Shown here piece after piece: positions 1 through 12,191 of a DNA stretch of 64,000 nucleotides. The notes beneath the pieces are model-generated. The model saw nothing but the letters and a program-made list of their open reading frames with translations, was not told where the DNA came from and searched no databases. Position 1 is the stretch's first letter, and each line of letters starts with the position of its first letter. Origin of the DNA: Allium sativum. Its lineage: Eukaryota; Streptophyta; Magnoliopsida; Asparagales; Amaryllidaceae. Position numbers and translations under genes: made by a program. The DNA lies in assembly GCA_030737875.1 (NCBI GenBank), contig CM060912.1, forward strand, positions 876,579,199 to 876,643,198, read 5' to 3'.

Positions 1-1891
1 ATGACACTTTTAATATGTTTAGTTAGGATCAAAGAATTATGTTTTGTCATAAAAAATGACATTTTTATCATGTTAAATTAGAATAAAAGAATCATATGTT
101 AAAAATGTTTTATTAGATAAAAACATCGTCTATAACATGTTAGTGAAGTAATATAAAGGAATCAAATGTTAAAATATTTTTGGTTAGATAAAAATATTAT
201 TTTTAACATGTTAATGAAATGAATTAAATAACCATGTCTTGAAATATAAGTTTTATGTTAAAAATATAAATTTTAACATTAATATGAATTTTACAAAATT
301 TACATGTAATAGAATAAATGGTGCTGAAATCGTCAAACGAATTATATATATACACACATAATATATAAATATAAATTAAAATAAAACAAATCGCACGCAG
401 TAGTTCGCGTTTCGGAATCGTAACTTTAAATGATTATCGCGAAAGATCCGACTGTCGGATTTTCCCAAAACAGGAACCTTTGTGTTCGCTTTGGAAAGAT
501 TTTTCCAATGATATTAAATTTGTTAAGATCCAACGGTTAGATTTCGAGAAATGTGTAATTCAAATTTCGATAAAAACAGCGCCAATGCCGCGTAATGACC
601 TGAAGCGTCGTTCCAATTAAATGGGCTATTTTTATATAAATAAAAATAGCAATAAATCGTCATAAATATTATAAACTATATGGAATGAAAATAAACAAAT
701 TTCCCCTTGGTTTATAAAGTAATATGGACAGTTATATTTATTTGACATTAATTTATAGAATTGAATTAAATCTAACCAAAGAAAGAAATGATTTGAATTA
801 TATATATTCGTGAATTATTTGAAAAGGCCGAGTTAAATATCATTTCAAATAATTATATGACGGCTTAAAGTCGAAGATATTAAAGACGGTGGTTGAAGAC
901 CGGTGATCTTCACATCGAGTGGACGATTACTGATGCCCAGAATTGGGTAGCTCCCAGTAAAGGGTTAAAGTGGTAGTTGTCCGGACGTACTTGTTGATTG
1001 TCCGGATATTGGAGAACCACTCTTCCGTATTGGATATAGGGGATGAGGAATAAGGTGTCTCCAGTTCCGTACAGACTCGGAATGAACTTGTGAATGGATG
1101 TGTGTCTGACATTGGATTTCATTCTGTTTTGATTGATTTCTATTAAATATATATATCTGTTTGGTGGCGGAGAATTTATTCTCTTGCTTAACACCCCTCT
1201 CTGAGACGTACGAGCTTAGAGGTTGTATATTGATAGACATCAGTCGCATGACGTGGATTGTCAATGTGGCATGCTAAGATGCAATCGATCAAGGCTTTTG
1301 TTGAAAAGCAGAGCCTTGTGGCTGTTGATCAAAGCACAGCTTTAATTAGCATATCATTGTGTGTAGCATTACTTCGCGAGCCTCACACCCCGGTATGAGC
1401 CAGAAACAGGATAAGGGACCCAAGGAGTGCATGCGTTTCTTTCTAGCTAGGAGTGGTGTCATGGTATGGAGCCTATACATTTTTACTTATGTGAATGATG
1501 GATTGTGAGGGCCCTCGATATACTGGTCGCTACTGGCCAAGTGATAGGTCCGACAGGACTGGGAAACATGTGTTCAAGAATAACCAATCCACTAAAGTAT
1601 GTATGGACCGGCCTTGGAGGATCCAAGGGTTCGCCAGCGTCCGAGCCCTGAGGCATTTGCTAGAGTGTCTCAAATCGGTAAGGAGACCATCCCTAGCCTT
1701 GACTCATGATGGAAACCCAATTTCCAATATGACATTACGGATTTGATTGTAGACCAATATATGGCGACATAGTAGGATGGGGTACTATGCCGTCTAGGAT
1801 TGATACATTTATATTGAAAAGAGTTTTAAACTGACTAGACACTAGCAATAATATCAAATGATTTTTGTTTTATACGTATCAATAATGTTTG

Positions 1892-1964
1892 ACCATTATA
1901 AGGTAAAAACTCTATCCTCCGGTTTGCGTTGCATTGTGTGATGGGACTTGAGTCTTATAATGGT
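1892..1964 (+). other. LTR stem-loop with compensatory changes
   Basis: ACCATTATAAG (1892-1902) is the exact reverse complement of CTTATAATGGT (1954-1964). Inside it ACTC (1909-1912) pairs with GAGT (1950-1953). Other A-type LTRs have GCTATTATAAG with CTTATAATAGC at this place, so both arms changed together. The loop holds the conserved TTGCGTTGCATTGTGTGAT. Confidence 0.7.
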
Positions 1965-2034
1965 TTCATTTTTCTAAAAAGCATTGCGTTGTTTAAAAAG
2001 ATTCACTTATTTTTATGCAGTGACAACCCAATGG

Positions 2035-2182
2035 AGCAAACCCGTTTCGCTTTAGCGGCGTGGTCCTGTGATTTTCCTTATTATTAAATAAGTTAGCTAA
2101 GATTTCTCATACTAGTCCTATGACTGACTCGTAGTTTGTTTTCACTCTCAAACTCGGGTGCCCTTATTTTTACACGGGCAGC
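2035..2182 (+). other. Three-hairpin module near the LTR 3' end
   Basis: Three short stem-loops lie in a row: CGC/GCG around TTTA, AGTTTG/CAAACT, and TGCCC/GGGCA. The same three occur in order in the A-type LTRs at 12050-12191 and 41094-41240 and, on the other strand, in F LTRs at 46773-46917. Arms differ between copies but pairing is largely kept. Confidence 0.6.
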
Positions 2183-2544
2183 CAAGTAAACTGGTAACAG
2201 GCTTTATTTTGGATGCACCGTAGCAGGAGGTGCTCTTTTTGGCTGAAGACGAAGACCATCTTTTATCTCTTATTTTGGATATTTAGACATCACCTCATCT
2301 ATGCTATATTTAATGATGTTCTAGACTTATTTTCTATTTGTTGAAACCTTTTATGTACTAAGTAGTATCCTCTATCTGTGCAACTATGATGTTGATGACA
2401 TTTATGATTCTGCTGCTATGATGATGAGTATTATTCTATGATTTCATGTGTTATGCTATTATTTGTAATCTACTGATGTGATAAATGTGTTATATTCCAA
2501 TGATTATCCTTGCTTTCGTGGCACGGGTGTTTGGGGTCATCACA

Positions 2545-3241
2545 TAATTTCTATAAAAAAACTCCATTTAGGCTCATGTTATTTAAATTCATATTAAACA
2601 ACTTAATCAGGTTGAATCCTTACCTAACATCGTTATCGAATATCGTATAGTCAATTCGTGAAACTGAATTCACACGGTATTCATTTCCAAGGTTTTGTTT
2701 TTCTAATTATAAACCTACTCAACCCATGTAAGAAAGTGATAAGATGGTTCTTATCTAAGCAAAGTAGCTAATACCCATAAACTGGTCGGGCACAACTACA
2801 AATCAATCAATAATAGTCAATGCTCGAAAGAGAGCACGACTAATCAGACAATAAATGATAATAACTAAATATAATCATTTTCTATCAATCTAATCATCCA
2901 TAAAACTATATTTAGTTTGAAATTTTACTTTTTATATATAAATATATAAAATCTTGGTGAAATTATTTCATTACCAACTCTTTAAAACAATACTATATCG
3001 ATTTGTCTTGTTCAAATGTTTAAAAATCCCTATTAACAATGCCGACAAAGCGCGACAATTTAGAATTTATATGTCACTTAACAGATAAATAAACATAATA
3101 TAAGAAATTTTATAACACTAAAAAATACGCTCTCATATATATACACTAAAACTCATAATAAGGCATTTTGTTACCTTACCTCTTATTACGTTTACTCCAC
3201 AGAGTCAAGGTTCTCGCTAAACCTTGCGCTCTGATACCAAC
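2545..3241 (-). mobile_element. Internal-region remnant of the B element (minus strand)
   Basis: This is the leader just inside the 5' LTR of a minus-strand element. Its right edge is a primer-binding site followed by the LTR at 3242. The sequence near 3150-3240 matches the equivalent leaders of the F element (53500-53591) and the C element (44130-44217), including the ggcatt..accttacctcttat stretch and the agagtcaagg stem. It contains no gag or pol reading frame. The rest of the interior lies left of the A-type LTR that ends at 2544 and is outside the window. Confidence 0.75.
3228..3239 (-). other. Primer-binding site, initiator tRNA-Met type (B element)
   Basis: The plus strand reads GCTCTGATACCA, the reverse complement of TGGTATCAGAGC. 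It lies two bases left of the LTR start TGTAAACA at 3242, so minus-strand DNA synthesis would begin here on the reverse strand. The last bases are also one arm of a hairpin (AGAG, CAAGGTT / AACCTTG, CTCT; 3201-3232). Confidence 0.9.
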
Positions 3242-6007
3242 TGTAAACAATCTGAATAACTCGACGCTTGAATTTCGACACTAATACATTCTCTATGTTC
3301 ATGTGCCTAATCTCAAGTACTGAAATCCCAGAAAGTTAAAAGAAAGAAGTTAGAGGGAAGGAAAGAAGGAAGAAAGAATAATTAGAATTTAACAAGAAGA
3401 AGAATGCAGACACATCAAAATTAAAGGAGATCATAATCTCACAACGAAATGAAAAAAATATAATATATCAAAACTTTTTACGAAAGAGATATACTGTATA
3501 TATACATATATTAATTATCAGAGCATACAAAAAGATCAACCTATACAGTCGTAAAAATCTGTTTGTACAATGGCTGATAAATATAACACACACAACAAAA
3601 ATAAATTAATATAATAAGTACGATGATACATCTCAACTCCAGTTCCTCTAATGCAGCCCCAAGAAAATATGGAAAATATAAACGGTCTGACCTGAGCACA
3701 TTTTGAAGGAAAGCAAAAACATCCGGATCAATCTGGAATACTTGCAGTGAGAAAGCTCACATCACAAGCAACTTTCTTAATTTTAGAAATCCTTTAAAAG
3801 AATAGATCTCTCGTAAAACACGACGACATATAAATATGACATGTGATTTTCTCTTATGGTAAACAAAAAAAATTATATTATAACTTCAAGGATATTATAG
3901 TAATGTCTAAAATCCATAAATAACTAGAAATATAGTCAAAAAGCTTGCATCTCACGTTTCGACATACTTGGTTTACATTTAAAACCATGCAAGCTCATAT
4001 TGGAGTTTGGATTCCATACAATGACTAGACACTGAAGTACCAGCGAACACAGTACCTCTCTAGATAAGCGCACCGACGTCACGATAATGTCTTGCATCCT
4101 TACTTACAAAGAATCGACCTATCAGTAAACTTGATTGTACCGAATACGTGATCATCATTGTTGTGATCAGCAACCACACATTAACCATACAATAATCAAA
4201 GGGTTAACCATTCCAGATTGGTAATAACGTACCCTAAAGGATGCGACCCTCATAACCCTGCTACACCTTCTCTGATTTTAGTCATTATCGACTGATGAGG
4301 CTGGTGGCTACTTTTTTCACTTTTGTATATGACACATTTCATCTTTAACTGTTATTCGTCCAATAGTGGCAATGTAATGGTAACATTCATCAATACAAGT
4401 CATTTAGAAATAAAATGAATCAAAGGCATTACCTCTACTACTTCCACGGGATTAGTAGCAAGTAACCCTTGCACTCTCACTACATTTTCGTTGCACATGC
4501 ATACCTCCAAACTCTAGTTCGAATGCAAAGTCAACTCGAAGTGGTTTTGGATCTCGTTCCAATCCAAGTTCCTCAACCAACACGTTATACGTTAGAATTG
4601 ATAGTCGGTTATTTAACTATCAAATAATAATACTACAGTTAAGTACATTAGCAACATAATCCCTTTTAATTACATCATTTATTAAAATTATTCCATCGAT
4701 TCTTAAAAGTCGATTCCATATACTTATCTCAACGGAATAAGCATATTCACAAATCTCTTGTTTTCGTTACATTGAAAATCATAGCCATACACTTATCAAT
4801 TTGGAATAAGCGTATTCACAAAACCATAATATTTTCATTACTTAGAAAATAATGTTAACCATATGGTACAAGTATAATCACTAACTATACGTGGCCAAAC
4901 AATGTCATGTGATACATTGTTTATTATAATGCCCAAACAATTTTATTTAACTTCTAAAATTTACAAATTAAGGTTTATAGCATCATTTATGGAAATACTA
5001 ATTTAATTTCCCTTATCCATCTTCGTTTCAAATCAGTATCATCTCTTGGGTAACAATGAAATCGTTCAAGTTGGGATACTTTATTTACCACTCAGACACT
5101 GACTCGATAACATTCTTAACTTCAAGATAAATAGAAGTTTGTTAACGCAAAACTTGATATCCAGTAAATGTCTTAATGAGTTCAATTTACTATTTAATTC
5201 AAATAAGGTTTAAAAACCATTCTTGCAATTGAAAAGCTCTTCCCAAATATAACCATTTTTACTTAATTCATTGATTAAGTAAACTCCTGCTAAAGTATAT
5301 CTTTTAGCATAAATTCTCTTTTTATAAAACATGTTTTGAAAACTTGGATTTATTAATAAAATACCTTTTATAAATTCCTTTAAAAAAAGTATTTAAGATA
5401 TCATCATAAAAATTCATTTTCACATCTTTATAAAGCTTTAAATCTTATCAAGCTTTATTTGATTTTAAATTAAATCTTTTATAACATATCTTGGGATCAA
5501 ATTAAATTGCTTATAAGCTTGTTATGAATATCAAATTTTCCATAAATTTTTGTTTAAAAATGCAATATCATTTCTATGTCATTTTACAAGTTCAACAAAA
5601 CTATTTATTAAACTTTCCTTAAATATCTTAATATCACCTAAAACCCTATTCATTTATAAAACATGGTTTTATAAGTTCAATATTATAAAATTTAGTTAAG
5701 TAGCAACACTCGAAATCTCCAAATATAAAACTTATTTATAAACAGGGATTACGCTGCACAAATCATTTTATTATTTCCTTATTAAAATCTGATTATAAAT
5801 ATTAACTTGTTTATAGAACTTTCATTTTATATAACTCACATAAAATTTGATTCAAAATTTTTCTTTTAAATTTTTATAACTTCAAACTTAGTCGACTCAT
5901 CATACGACAAATCAACTTCTTTAAGAATACTAAATTCAGGTCATTTTCTTCCAACTACTTAACCAATACTGCTTATTGATTAATAACACATTAATGTTGA
6001 ATTTAAT
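3242..6007 (-). mobile_element. B element 5' LTR, first segment (minus strand)
   Basis: Reading left to right, this is the 3' two-thirds of a minus-strand LTR that is split by the element at 6008-19998 and resumes at 19999. Joined, it would be about 4.7 kb. The DNA is very AT-rich and crowded with short perfect inverted repeats, for example 10-base arms at 5258-5283 and 9-base arms at 5654-5674. Nothing coding is visible. Its layout resembles the F LTR, including the shared GAGGAATC..GGATCCCTCCAACC block in the second segment. Confidence 0.75.
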
Positions 6008-6008
6008 T
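6004..6008. repeat. Target duplication of the A element, left copy (TAATT)
   Basis: TAATT here is repeated at 20000-20004. It overlaps the first T of the LTR. With strict TG...CA borders the flanks would be TTAAT and GTAAT, one mismatch. Confidence 0.6.
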
Positions 6009-6418
6009 GTAACAACCCGAAAATCTGGGCCAGTTTAAAATTTTTATTTTGGCAATTTTAGCGAATTTTGATTATTTAAAATGAATTATTTTAAATAATA
6101 TCGACGAGAAATTTATTTTGAATGGAATTCAAATGTATATATTATATACGCCGTCGTTAGAATATAAATAATTATATATATGATTATAAATAGAATTGAA
6201 AATGGCGCGGTAGTTCGATAATTCGATTTCAAACTTCAATTGAATGTACCCGGTGCAAAATAATCCGGATTTTAGTGAAACCAAAAACATTAGGATCTAT
6301 TTGATGATATCTTTCTAACGAATCCGAAAAATCAAAATTTCATAACGGGAATCAAAAGATATGTCCAGTTGAAAATTCTGAATAGTCGCTATGGAATTCA
6401 GGCCCTTAAAAATGGGAA

Positions 6419-6712
6419 TTTTACAAACGACCTCGGATTTCGACGAAACCACTTTTGTTGGATCCACAGTGTCAAATTATTGCTAGGTTTTAAATTTCAT
6501 AATTTTTCGAATTAATATGTGGGTGTGGCAAAGGAAAACGCGTTTGACCAGTTTTAGTTGATTTTAATCGACTGGAAAATGGCCATTTTTCAAACGGTCT
6601 CAGAATTTGACGAAATTATTTTTGTTAGGACCGTATCGTCAACACGAAGCTAGAAAATATTTTTCTGGAATTTTTAGAGTTCGTATGTGATCCCGGTAAT
6701 TTGAAATGTGCG
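6419..6712 (+). repeat. Two degenerate U3 repeats upstream of the TATA box
   Basis: Two units of about 130-165 bases share the core ACAAACG..CTC..GACGAAA..TTTTGTTRGG, then GTCAA, a GCTAG element, AATTTTT and a TATGTG ending. The same unit appears two or three times in the solo A LTR (25880-26350) and in reverse orientation in B and F LTRs. It probably carries promoter or enhancer signals; that role is inferred. Confidence 0.6.
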
Positions 6713-6906
6713 TTCAAATTCAATATATAAAGAATTATATTTTGATTTTGACGGAAACTGATCGAAACAGCCGAATTGGCTCACGATACATATCCCATTG
6801 TGTTCGGAATGGGGGTAATTAGCTAGGGGCGACAGTCGTTGGGCCTCGTTTGGAGATCGAACGAAAAATCAACTTTATGGATAATTAAATAATTAAATAA
6901 ATTAAA

Positions 6907-6913
6907 ATATATA
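6907..6913 (+). promoter_or_regulatory. Probable TATA box of the 5' LTR
   Basis: AAAATATATACCCAC precedes a pyrimidine-rich start-like region (CTCCTCTCCCTTCTCTC) by about 25 bases. The same arrangement is at 14438-14446 in the 3' LTR and, about 930 bases into the LTR, in the solo A LTR. Confidence 0.6.
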
Positions 6914-6979
6914 CCCACTTGGCCGTTGACTTCTCCTCTCCCTTCTCTCTTTATACAGAACGAAATCGAATGAAATATA

Positions 6980-7272
6980 AAAAAAACCCGCCCATCCCAT
7001 TCGCCAACGCCGCCCACCCTGGCGTCGTCTGAGGCCGCGCTCCGCCTCCCCCACCTCAGACCAATCCCCTCTTCGCTCTCCCTCTTTCTTCCGCGCAGGC
7101 GCTTCGCGAGGAGGAAACAGGTCTGACACCGGCTATTCTTGGGTGGAGCGCGAATCGAGAAAGAGTAAGGGGCGATGGCGCCTGCTCCCTCGCCACGACC
7201 GCCTGGCCCCACACCTCCTCCCTCCACCATGGCGCGCACAACAGCAAATCCCCCTTTCTCCCCTTTAAAAAT
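6980..7272 (+). other. GC-rich leader inside the LTR with a 33-codon open frame
   Basis: This GC-rich island stands out from the AT-rich surroundings. A forward frame from ATG at 7175 reads MAPAPSPRPPGPTPPPSTMA and continues to a stop at 7274-7276, overlapping the donor GTAAGT. The 3' LTR copy keeps it with one replacement. A longer antisense frame (6823-7239) exists but opposes LTR transcription. The island is probably a transcribed leader; coding is unproven and no domain is recognised. A captured host 5' region is another possibility. Confidence 0.45.
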
Positions 7273-7278
7273 GTAAGT
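7273..7278 (+). promoter_or_regulatory. Splice-donor-like GTAAGT ending the leader
   Basis: AAAAATGTAAGTTTT is a strong plant 5' splice-site match at the exact change from GC-rich leader to AT-rich, intron-like sequence. The 3' LTR has the same site at 14806-14811. Confidence 0.5.
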
Positions 7279-7483
7279 TTTATTTACTGATTTTTGTGTA
7301 TTGTAAAAACCGATTATTAAAACTGATTTTAAAGGTTAGGATTTTTAAATACAAGAAAGGTCGGATTTTTTTTAAATTCGAGAAAGATCGTATTTTTATT
7401 TAGAGGAAAATCGTATTTTCATTTAGAAAAAGATCGAATTTTTGCTTAATGAAAAGATTGAATTTTTAAAAAAATATAAAAGA

Positions 7484-7790
7484 CGTGATTTTTAAAATAG
7501 AAAAGACGTGATTTTTAAAATAGAAAAGACGTGATTTTTAAAATAGAAAAGACGAGATTTTTAAAATAGAAATGACGAGATTTTTAAAATAGAAAAGACG
7601 TGATTTTTAAAACAGAAAAGACGTGATTTTTAAAAAAGAAAAGACGTGATTTTTAAAATAGAAAAGACGTGATTTCTAAAATAGAAAAGACGTGATTTTT
7701 AAAAAATAGAAAAGACGTGATTTTTAAAATAGAAAAGACGTGATTTTTAAAATAGAAAAGATTAGATTTTTAAAGGAAGAAAGACGATAT
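7484..7790 (+). repeat. 23-base tandem array in the 5' LTR
   Basis: The unit GACGTGATTTTTAAAATAG plus AAAA repeats about thirteen times with small changes (GACGAG variants in units 4 and 5), then decays downstream to about 7990. The 3' LTR array has about eleven units, so copy number changed after insertion. Confidence 0.9.
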
Positions 7791-9042
7791 TTTTAAATGG
7801 GAAAAGGTGAGATTTTTACATATGTTTAAAAAGGCGAAATCTTTATATGAAAAATAGCATTATAAAAATATAATCTCTATATAGAAAGTAGCGCTATAAA
7901 AATAGAATTTTTATCTATATAGTAGCAGTAGAAAAATATGATTTTTGAATTGAAAGTGAACAAATAAAAATATGATTTTTATTTTAAAGACATCAAAATA
8001 TAAAAATGTGTGATTTTTATATATGTAGTGGCTACGGGCAACAAAGATGACAAAAAGGCGAGAACGTTGAAGATTTCTATCAATGAAGTGCCGTGATGTT
8101 TGGATAGCTTTTGGTGAGAATTTCTCACCTTTCAATTTCTTTTTCTAGTTATATATATATACTAGGACGCAGACGGTGTTTAGTAGCACCTGACACCCGT
8201 CATCCACAGACCATTGATGGCTTGTTTGTTTAATTGTTTGGTTGTGTAGTTGGTTAGATTATTTGGTTTTGAATTGAATTGTTTGGTGAAATGAAATTGA
8301 TTTGATTGATGTGTGAATGGCGTGGGCCTTCACTAGACCGGGGATAAGGCTAGGCCTCGTCCTGTTTCTAGTATCGTGCCGTTATGCCGCCGAAATTTTT
8401 TAAAAATAAGTTAGAAAAATAAAGATAACATTTTATTTAATAAATGAACCGAATAGAATATTCATAGGTTGAATAAAATATTTGATCGTTAAAAATATAA
8501 TTTTTAACGTGAATGTGAATAAATAAATATTCATTTACAAACCGGACGGTTTGTTTATGTACACCTATTTGAAGGACATTGATTGGGACGATAAATTTTA
8601 CACATCGCCCAACTGCACAAATAAAAATCTGTGTTTGATTGCTTGAAACCCCACACGGGTATTGGGATGATATTTGACGTACACTAATCCCGATTGTTTA
8701 GTTGTATGTCGATCGATTGATTGATAGGCTGTTATAAGCGTTGAATATTTATCTTTGATGCTTATACAGTGTAGAATGCACTTTGGATGATGGTTGATTA
8801 TTCATCGTTGTTGATATGTACATATGTTGTAGAAAATCCATATAATTAACATTATATGGTAATTGATTGGGCCTCATTCCAGTTTTAAAATAGAAATATT
8901 TGAAATAGAATATTTGAAAATAGGAATATATGAAGCCGTATTGATTAGATTGACGCCATTTTCACGTGAATGATATTTATATCGATTTTATCCATTTTAT
9001 AACGAATATCGAAAGTGATTTCAAAATCTGATATTTTGAAAA

Positions 9043-9200
9043 GAATCGAATATAAACGAATTCGAATTGAAATCGAATATAAACGAATTCGAATTGAAAT
9101 TGAATATGAATGAATTCGAATTGAAATGGAATAGAAATGAATTCTAATTGAAATTGAATTGAATTGAAAACGAACTAAAAATTGAATTAGAAATCAATTC
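9043..9200 (+). repeat. 27-base tandem array rich in GAATTCGAATT
   Basis: Units of CGAATATAAACGAATTCG followed by AATTGAAAT repeat with a 27-base period and then decay. The units contain the palindromes CGAATTCG and TTCGAA. The matching array in the 3' LTR is at about 16525-16690. Confidence 0.85.
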
Positions 9201-11909
9201 GAATTGAAATCAATTTGAAATGAATTTAAAATGAATTTAAATTGGAATATTCAATTTTGATTTGAAATTGAATATGAAGTTGAAACCGCTTTGAAATTGA
9301 ATTGAAAAACGATTTATAAAGCATGTTTTAAATTGAAATCGACGAAGTATATATTATATATATTATATATATAATATAATGGCCTGAATAGAACGCTCCG
9401 CGCCGCGGCAGTTCGCGAATTTCGACCATTGACTTCGAACGGATATTACGGGAGATCTGACCGTCGGATTCTCCTAAAACCGGAACCGTTGGGTTCGTAT
9501 CGAAAAGAGCTTTCTAACGAATGTTAGAAATTTGAAATCTAACGGTTGGATTTGGAGATACGTCCAAATCAAATTCGAAAAAGGTCGCTGTAAGTGCAGT
9601 TCGATGGCCGTTGATGGAAATCGACTGTACGGGCCTTGATAAAATTATTAAAAATAGTAATAATTTGTGTAAAATCATAAGAAATGATTTGAGAAGAATT
9701 GGGATGAAAAACTCCATATTTGAAAAGATAAAAATAGATTTTTACCGAAGTAAACTAGTTTTGAACTGGAATTATAATTCTATTTATTTTTAAATAAATA
9801 AATTGAATTTGAAAAGGGTTTTAAAAATAACCAGAATTTCCAATGATTGCATTAAAGTGGATTTGAATCGAAATTGTCTTCGGAATATTTCGATGTTGGA
9901 ATTCGTGATTATACAGATGTTGTTATGAAAATTTGAAATATATATATTTATATCGTTATTTCCAATACGACATTTGTTAGTCGTAGAATTTGATATTGAA
10001 TATAAGCCGATATATCTTCTGTTCAGAGCCTTGTATTGAATATCAAATGTGATTTGGGTTTGTCGTGAATGGTGTCTTCACTAACACTGTTCTTGAACCC
10101 AGTTGAGAAAAGATTAAATCTTTTTATTTAGATTTAATGAAGGGTACCAATTAAATAATATTTAATTGGAATTGAATTGATATTGATTTTTGGGTTTATC
10201 ATGGACAGTGTTTTAAATAACACTCGTTCTTTAACCCGATAATTAATGAATGTGATTTTGGGTTTATCGTGAACTGTGTTTTAAATGACACTGATTCATT
10301 AACCCGGTTAAAGATTAAAACTAAGTGGAGTTTTAATGAATCTTTAATTAGATTGAAAAGATCGAAAATGGAGTACCACCAGTTTTGCTCCAGGCGATAG
10401 TTAAATCTTTAATTAGATTTGAACGTGAAATGGTAATTGAATTTACCGATAACACCGTGGTGTTAGATATGAAGTATAACCAGTTTTACTTCATGGGATG
10501 AATAGGTTGGGATTGAGAAATTAAAACAAATGATTACTTCGGTAAGGTTCGCTAATCCCGACTAGTTTGAATTGATATTCAAAAATAGATTAAAGAATAA
10601 ATTCAAGAAATTTATCTTGGATAAAATTAATGGGAACCTTTCCCTATGAATGTGAAAATTAGAAACTAACTGTCGGTTAGCTAAGCAGAATGGTTTTCTG
10701 GATATTGATCTGATGTTGGTTTCGGCCTTCGGGGTTAATAATTAGGGAATTATTCTCTTGATTAATTTACGGTTAGTAACTAATGAATTGGAATGAGGCG
10801 TATGTTGTGTTTGTGTAACATTTATTTTTAATATACGCGGGTTGTTCGGAAAGGCCGGGTTTATACCCATTCTGAATAACCGATTCGACGATATGTCGAA
10901 GATGAAGACGGTGGTTGAAGACCGGAAGTCTTCACATCATTTGGATAATTACCGACGATCCTGATTTGGCTGTACACCCAAGAGGATGGAATTAGTTGGT
11001 GGTCGTCCAGACGTACTTGGAGATGGATGGATATGCGAGGAAAGTGCCTCCGGTTTCGTTCAGACCCAGAACGGACTTGTCAATGGATAGTGTGTCTGAC
11101 GTTGTATTCCTTTATACTGTATTGGTGATCTCTGCTAAATATATATCTATTTGGTGGCAGAGAATTTATTCTCTTGCTATACACCCTTCTCTGAGACGTA
11201 CGAGCCTAGAGGTTATATATTGGCAGAAATCAGTGGTACAGTATGGACTGACATTGTGGCATGCTGAGTTGCATGGATCAAGGCTTTTGTTGAAAAGCAA
11301 AGTCTTATGGTTGATGATCAAAGCACGGCCTTGTGTGGCGTAGCTTTGTGTAACGTTGATTCGCGAGTATCACACCCGGTATGAACTAAAAACGGGAGAC
11401 GGACATCAGGGAGGACATGCGTTTCTTTCTAGTTAGGAGTGGCGTCAGTGCTTGAACTGGCTGACGAGTTTGACTCATGTGGATTTTGCTTATTATTACT
11501 TGCTAAAAAGCGAGGCGCCTCGTGATATCGGTTTCGGCCGATGCTTCCGGTCGGCTGACGGGCCAGGCTTACGCCCCAAAGGGCGGGGAAACGCAGTGTT
11601 CAGGCATAATAATCCACATCGGTGGACCGGCCCTGACGATCCATGGGGCAGTTGCGGCTGTTCCTGAGGCTCGGACTAGACAGTCTCGAATCGGTGAGGA
11701 TCTTGCCCCTAGCCTCGGTTCATACCATAAATGATAACCCAACTTCCAATACGACATTGCGGTTTTGATTGTAAACTTATATATGGCGACATAGTGGTAT
11801 GGGTCATTCATGCCGTCTATGATTGATACTTATGATTTGAAGTTGTTTTATACACTATACACTTATAATAGTATCAAATGATTTCTTTTAAACGTATCAA
11901 GCATTCTTG

Positions 11910-11982
11910 GCTATTATAAGGTAAAAACCCTATCCCCCGGCTTGCGTTGCATTGTGTGATAGGACCTGGGTCTTATAATAGC
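11910..11982 (+). other. Conserved LTR stem-loop
   Basis: GCTATTATAAG (11910-11920) pairs exactly with CTTATAATAGC (11972-11982). Inner pairs are ACCC/GGGT (11927-11930, 11968-11971) and TATC/GATA (11931-11934, 11958-11961). The copy at 1892-1964 keeps the pairing with changed bases on both arms. Other copies are at 19406-19478 and 40956-41026. Confidence 0.75.
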
Positions 11983-12042
11983 TTCATTTTTCTTTATTTA
12001 GCATTGCGCTATTGTTTTTTGCACTGGTGTTCTTGGGAGGAA

Positions 12043-12191
12043 ACCCGTTCCGTGTTATACGGCGTGGTCCCTTGATTTACCTAACTTTAAAAATAAAGAT
12101 TAACTGTTTTAGTTCTCACACCAGTCCCATGACTGACTTGGAGTTTATTGTTTTAACCTAAACTCTGGGTGCCCTTATTTTGACACGGGCA
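12043..12191 (+). other. Three-hairpin module near the LTR 3' end
   Basis: Hairpins are CCGT/ACGG (12050-12062), GAGTTTA/TAAACTC (12141-12165) and TGCCC/GGGCA (12170-12191). CCCA/TGGG may extend the middle one. The order and pairing recur in family F on the other strand, whose LTRs are otherwise very different. Confidence 0.7.

Larger units (their letters stand above)
1..2544 (+). mobile_element. 3' part of an A-type giant LTR (solo or 3' LTR), cut by the window edge
   Basis: This is the downstream part of a long LTR in forward orientation. It aligns by landmark with the two LTRs of the element at 6008-19998 and with the solo LTR at 25496-41549. Shared landmarks are the repeated AT-rich start, the stretch near 395-600 with the ACGGTTAGAT-type motif, the GACGGTGGTTGAAGACCGG block near 885, a stem-loop at 1892-1964 and the hairpin module at 2035-2182. 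It ends in TCATCACA at 2544. No primer-binding site follows, so it is either a 3' LTR or a solo LTR. It is more diverged from the other A copies than they are from each other and is shorter over the matching stretch (about 2.5 kb against 4.1 kb in the solo LTR). Small open frames here, such as 1495-1746, are not conserved as protein. It lies inside the internal region of the B element. Confidence 0.8.

Noticed and set aside
3228..3240. tRNA-Met gene fragment
   Set aside because: Only the 12-base primer-binding complement is present and it adjoins an LTR border.
6823..7239. 138-codon minus-strand frame kept in both A LTRs (also 14356-14772)
   Set aside because: It is antisense to the LTR promoter, lies in GC-rich low-complexity sequence, has no domain, and LTR identity alone explains its presence in both copies.
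11452..11811. Overlapping frames on both strands near the A LTR 3' part (also 18948-19307)
   Set aside because: The three frames shadow one GC-richer conserved block; the more diverged LTR at 1495-1746 keeps none of them.
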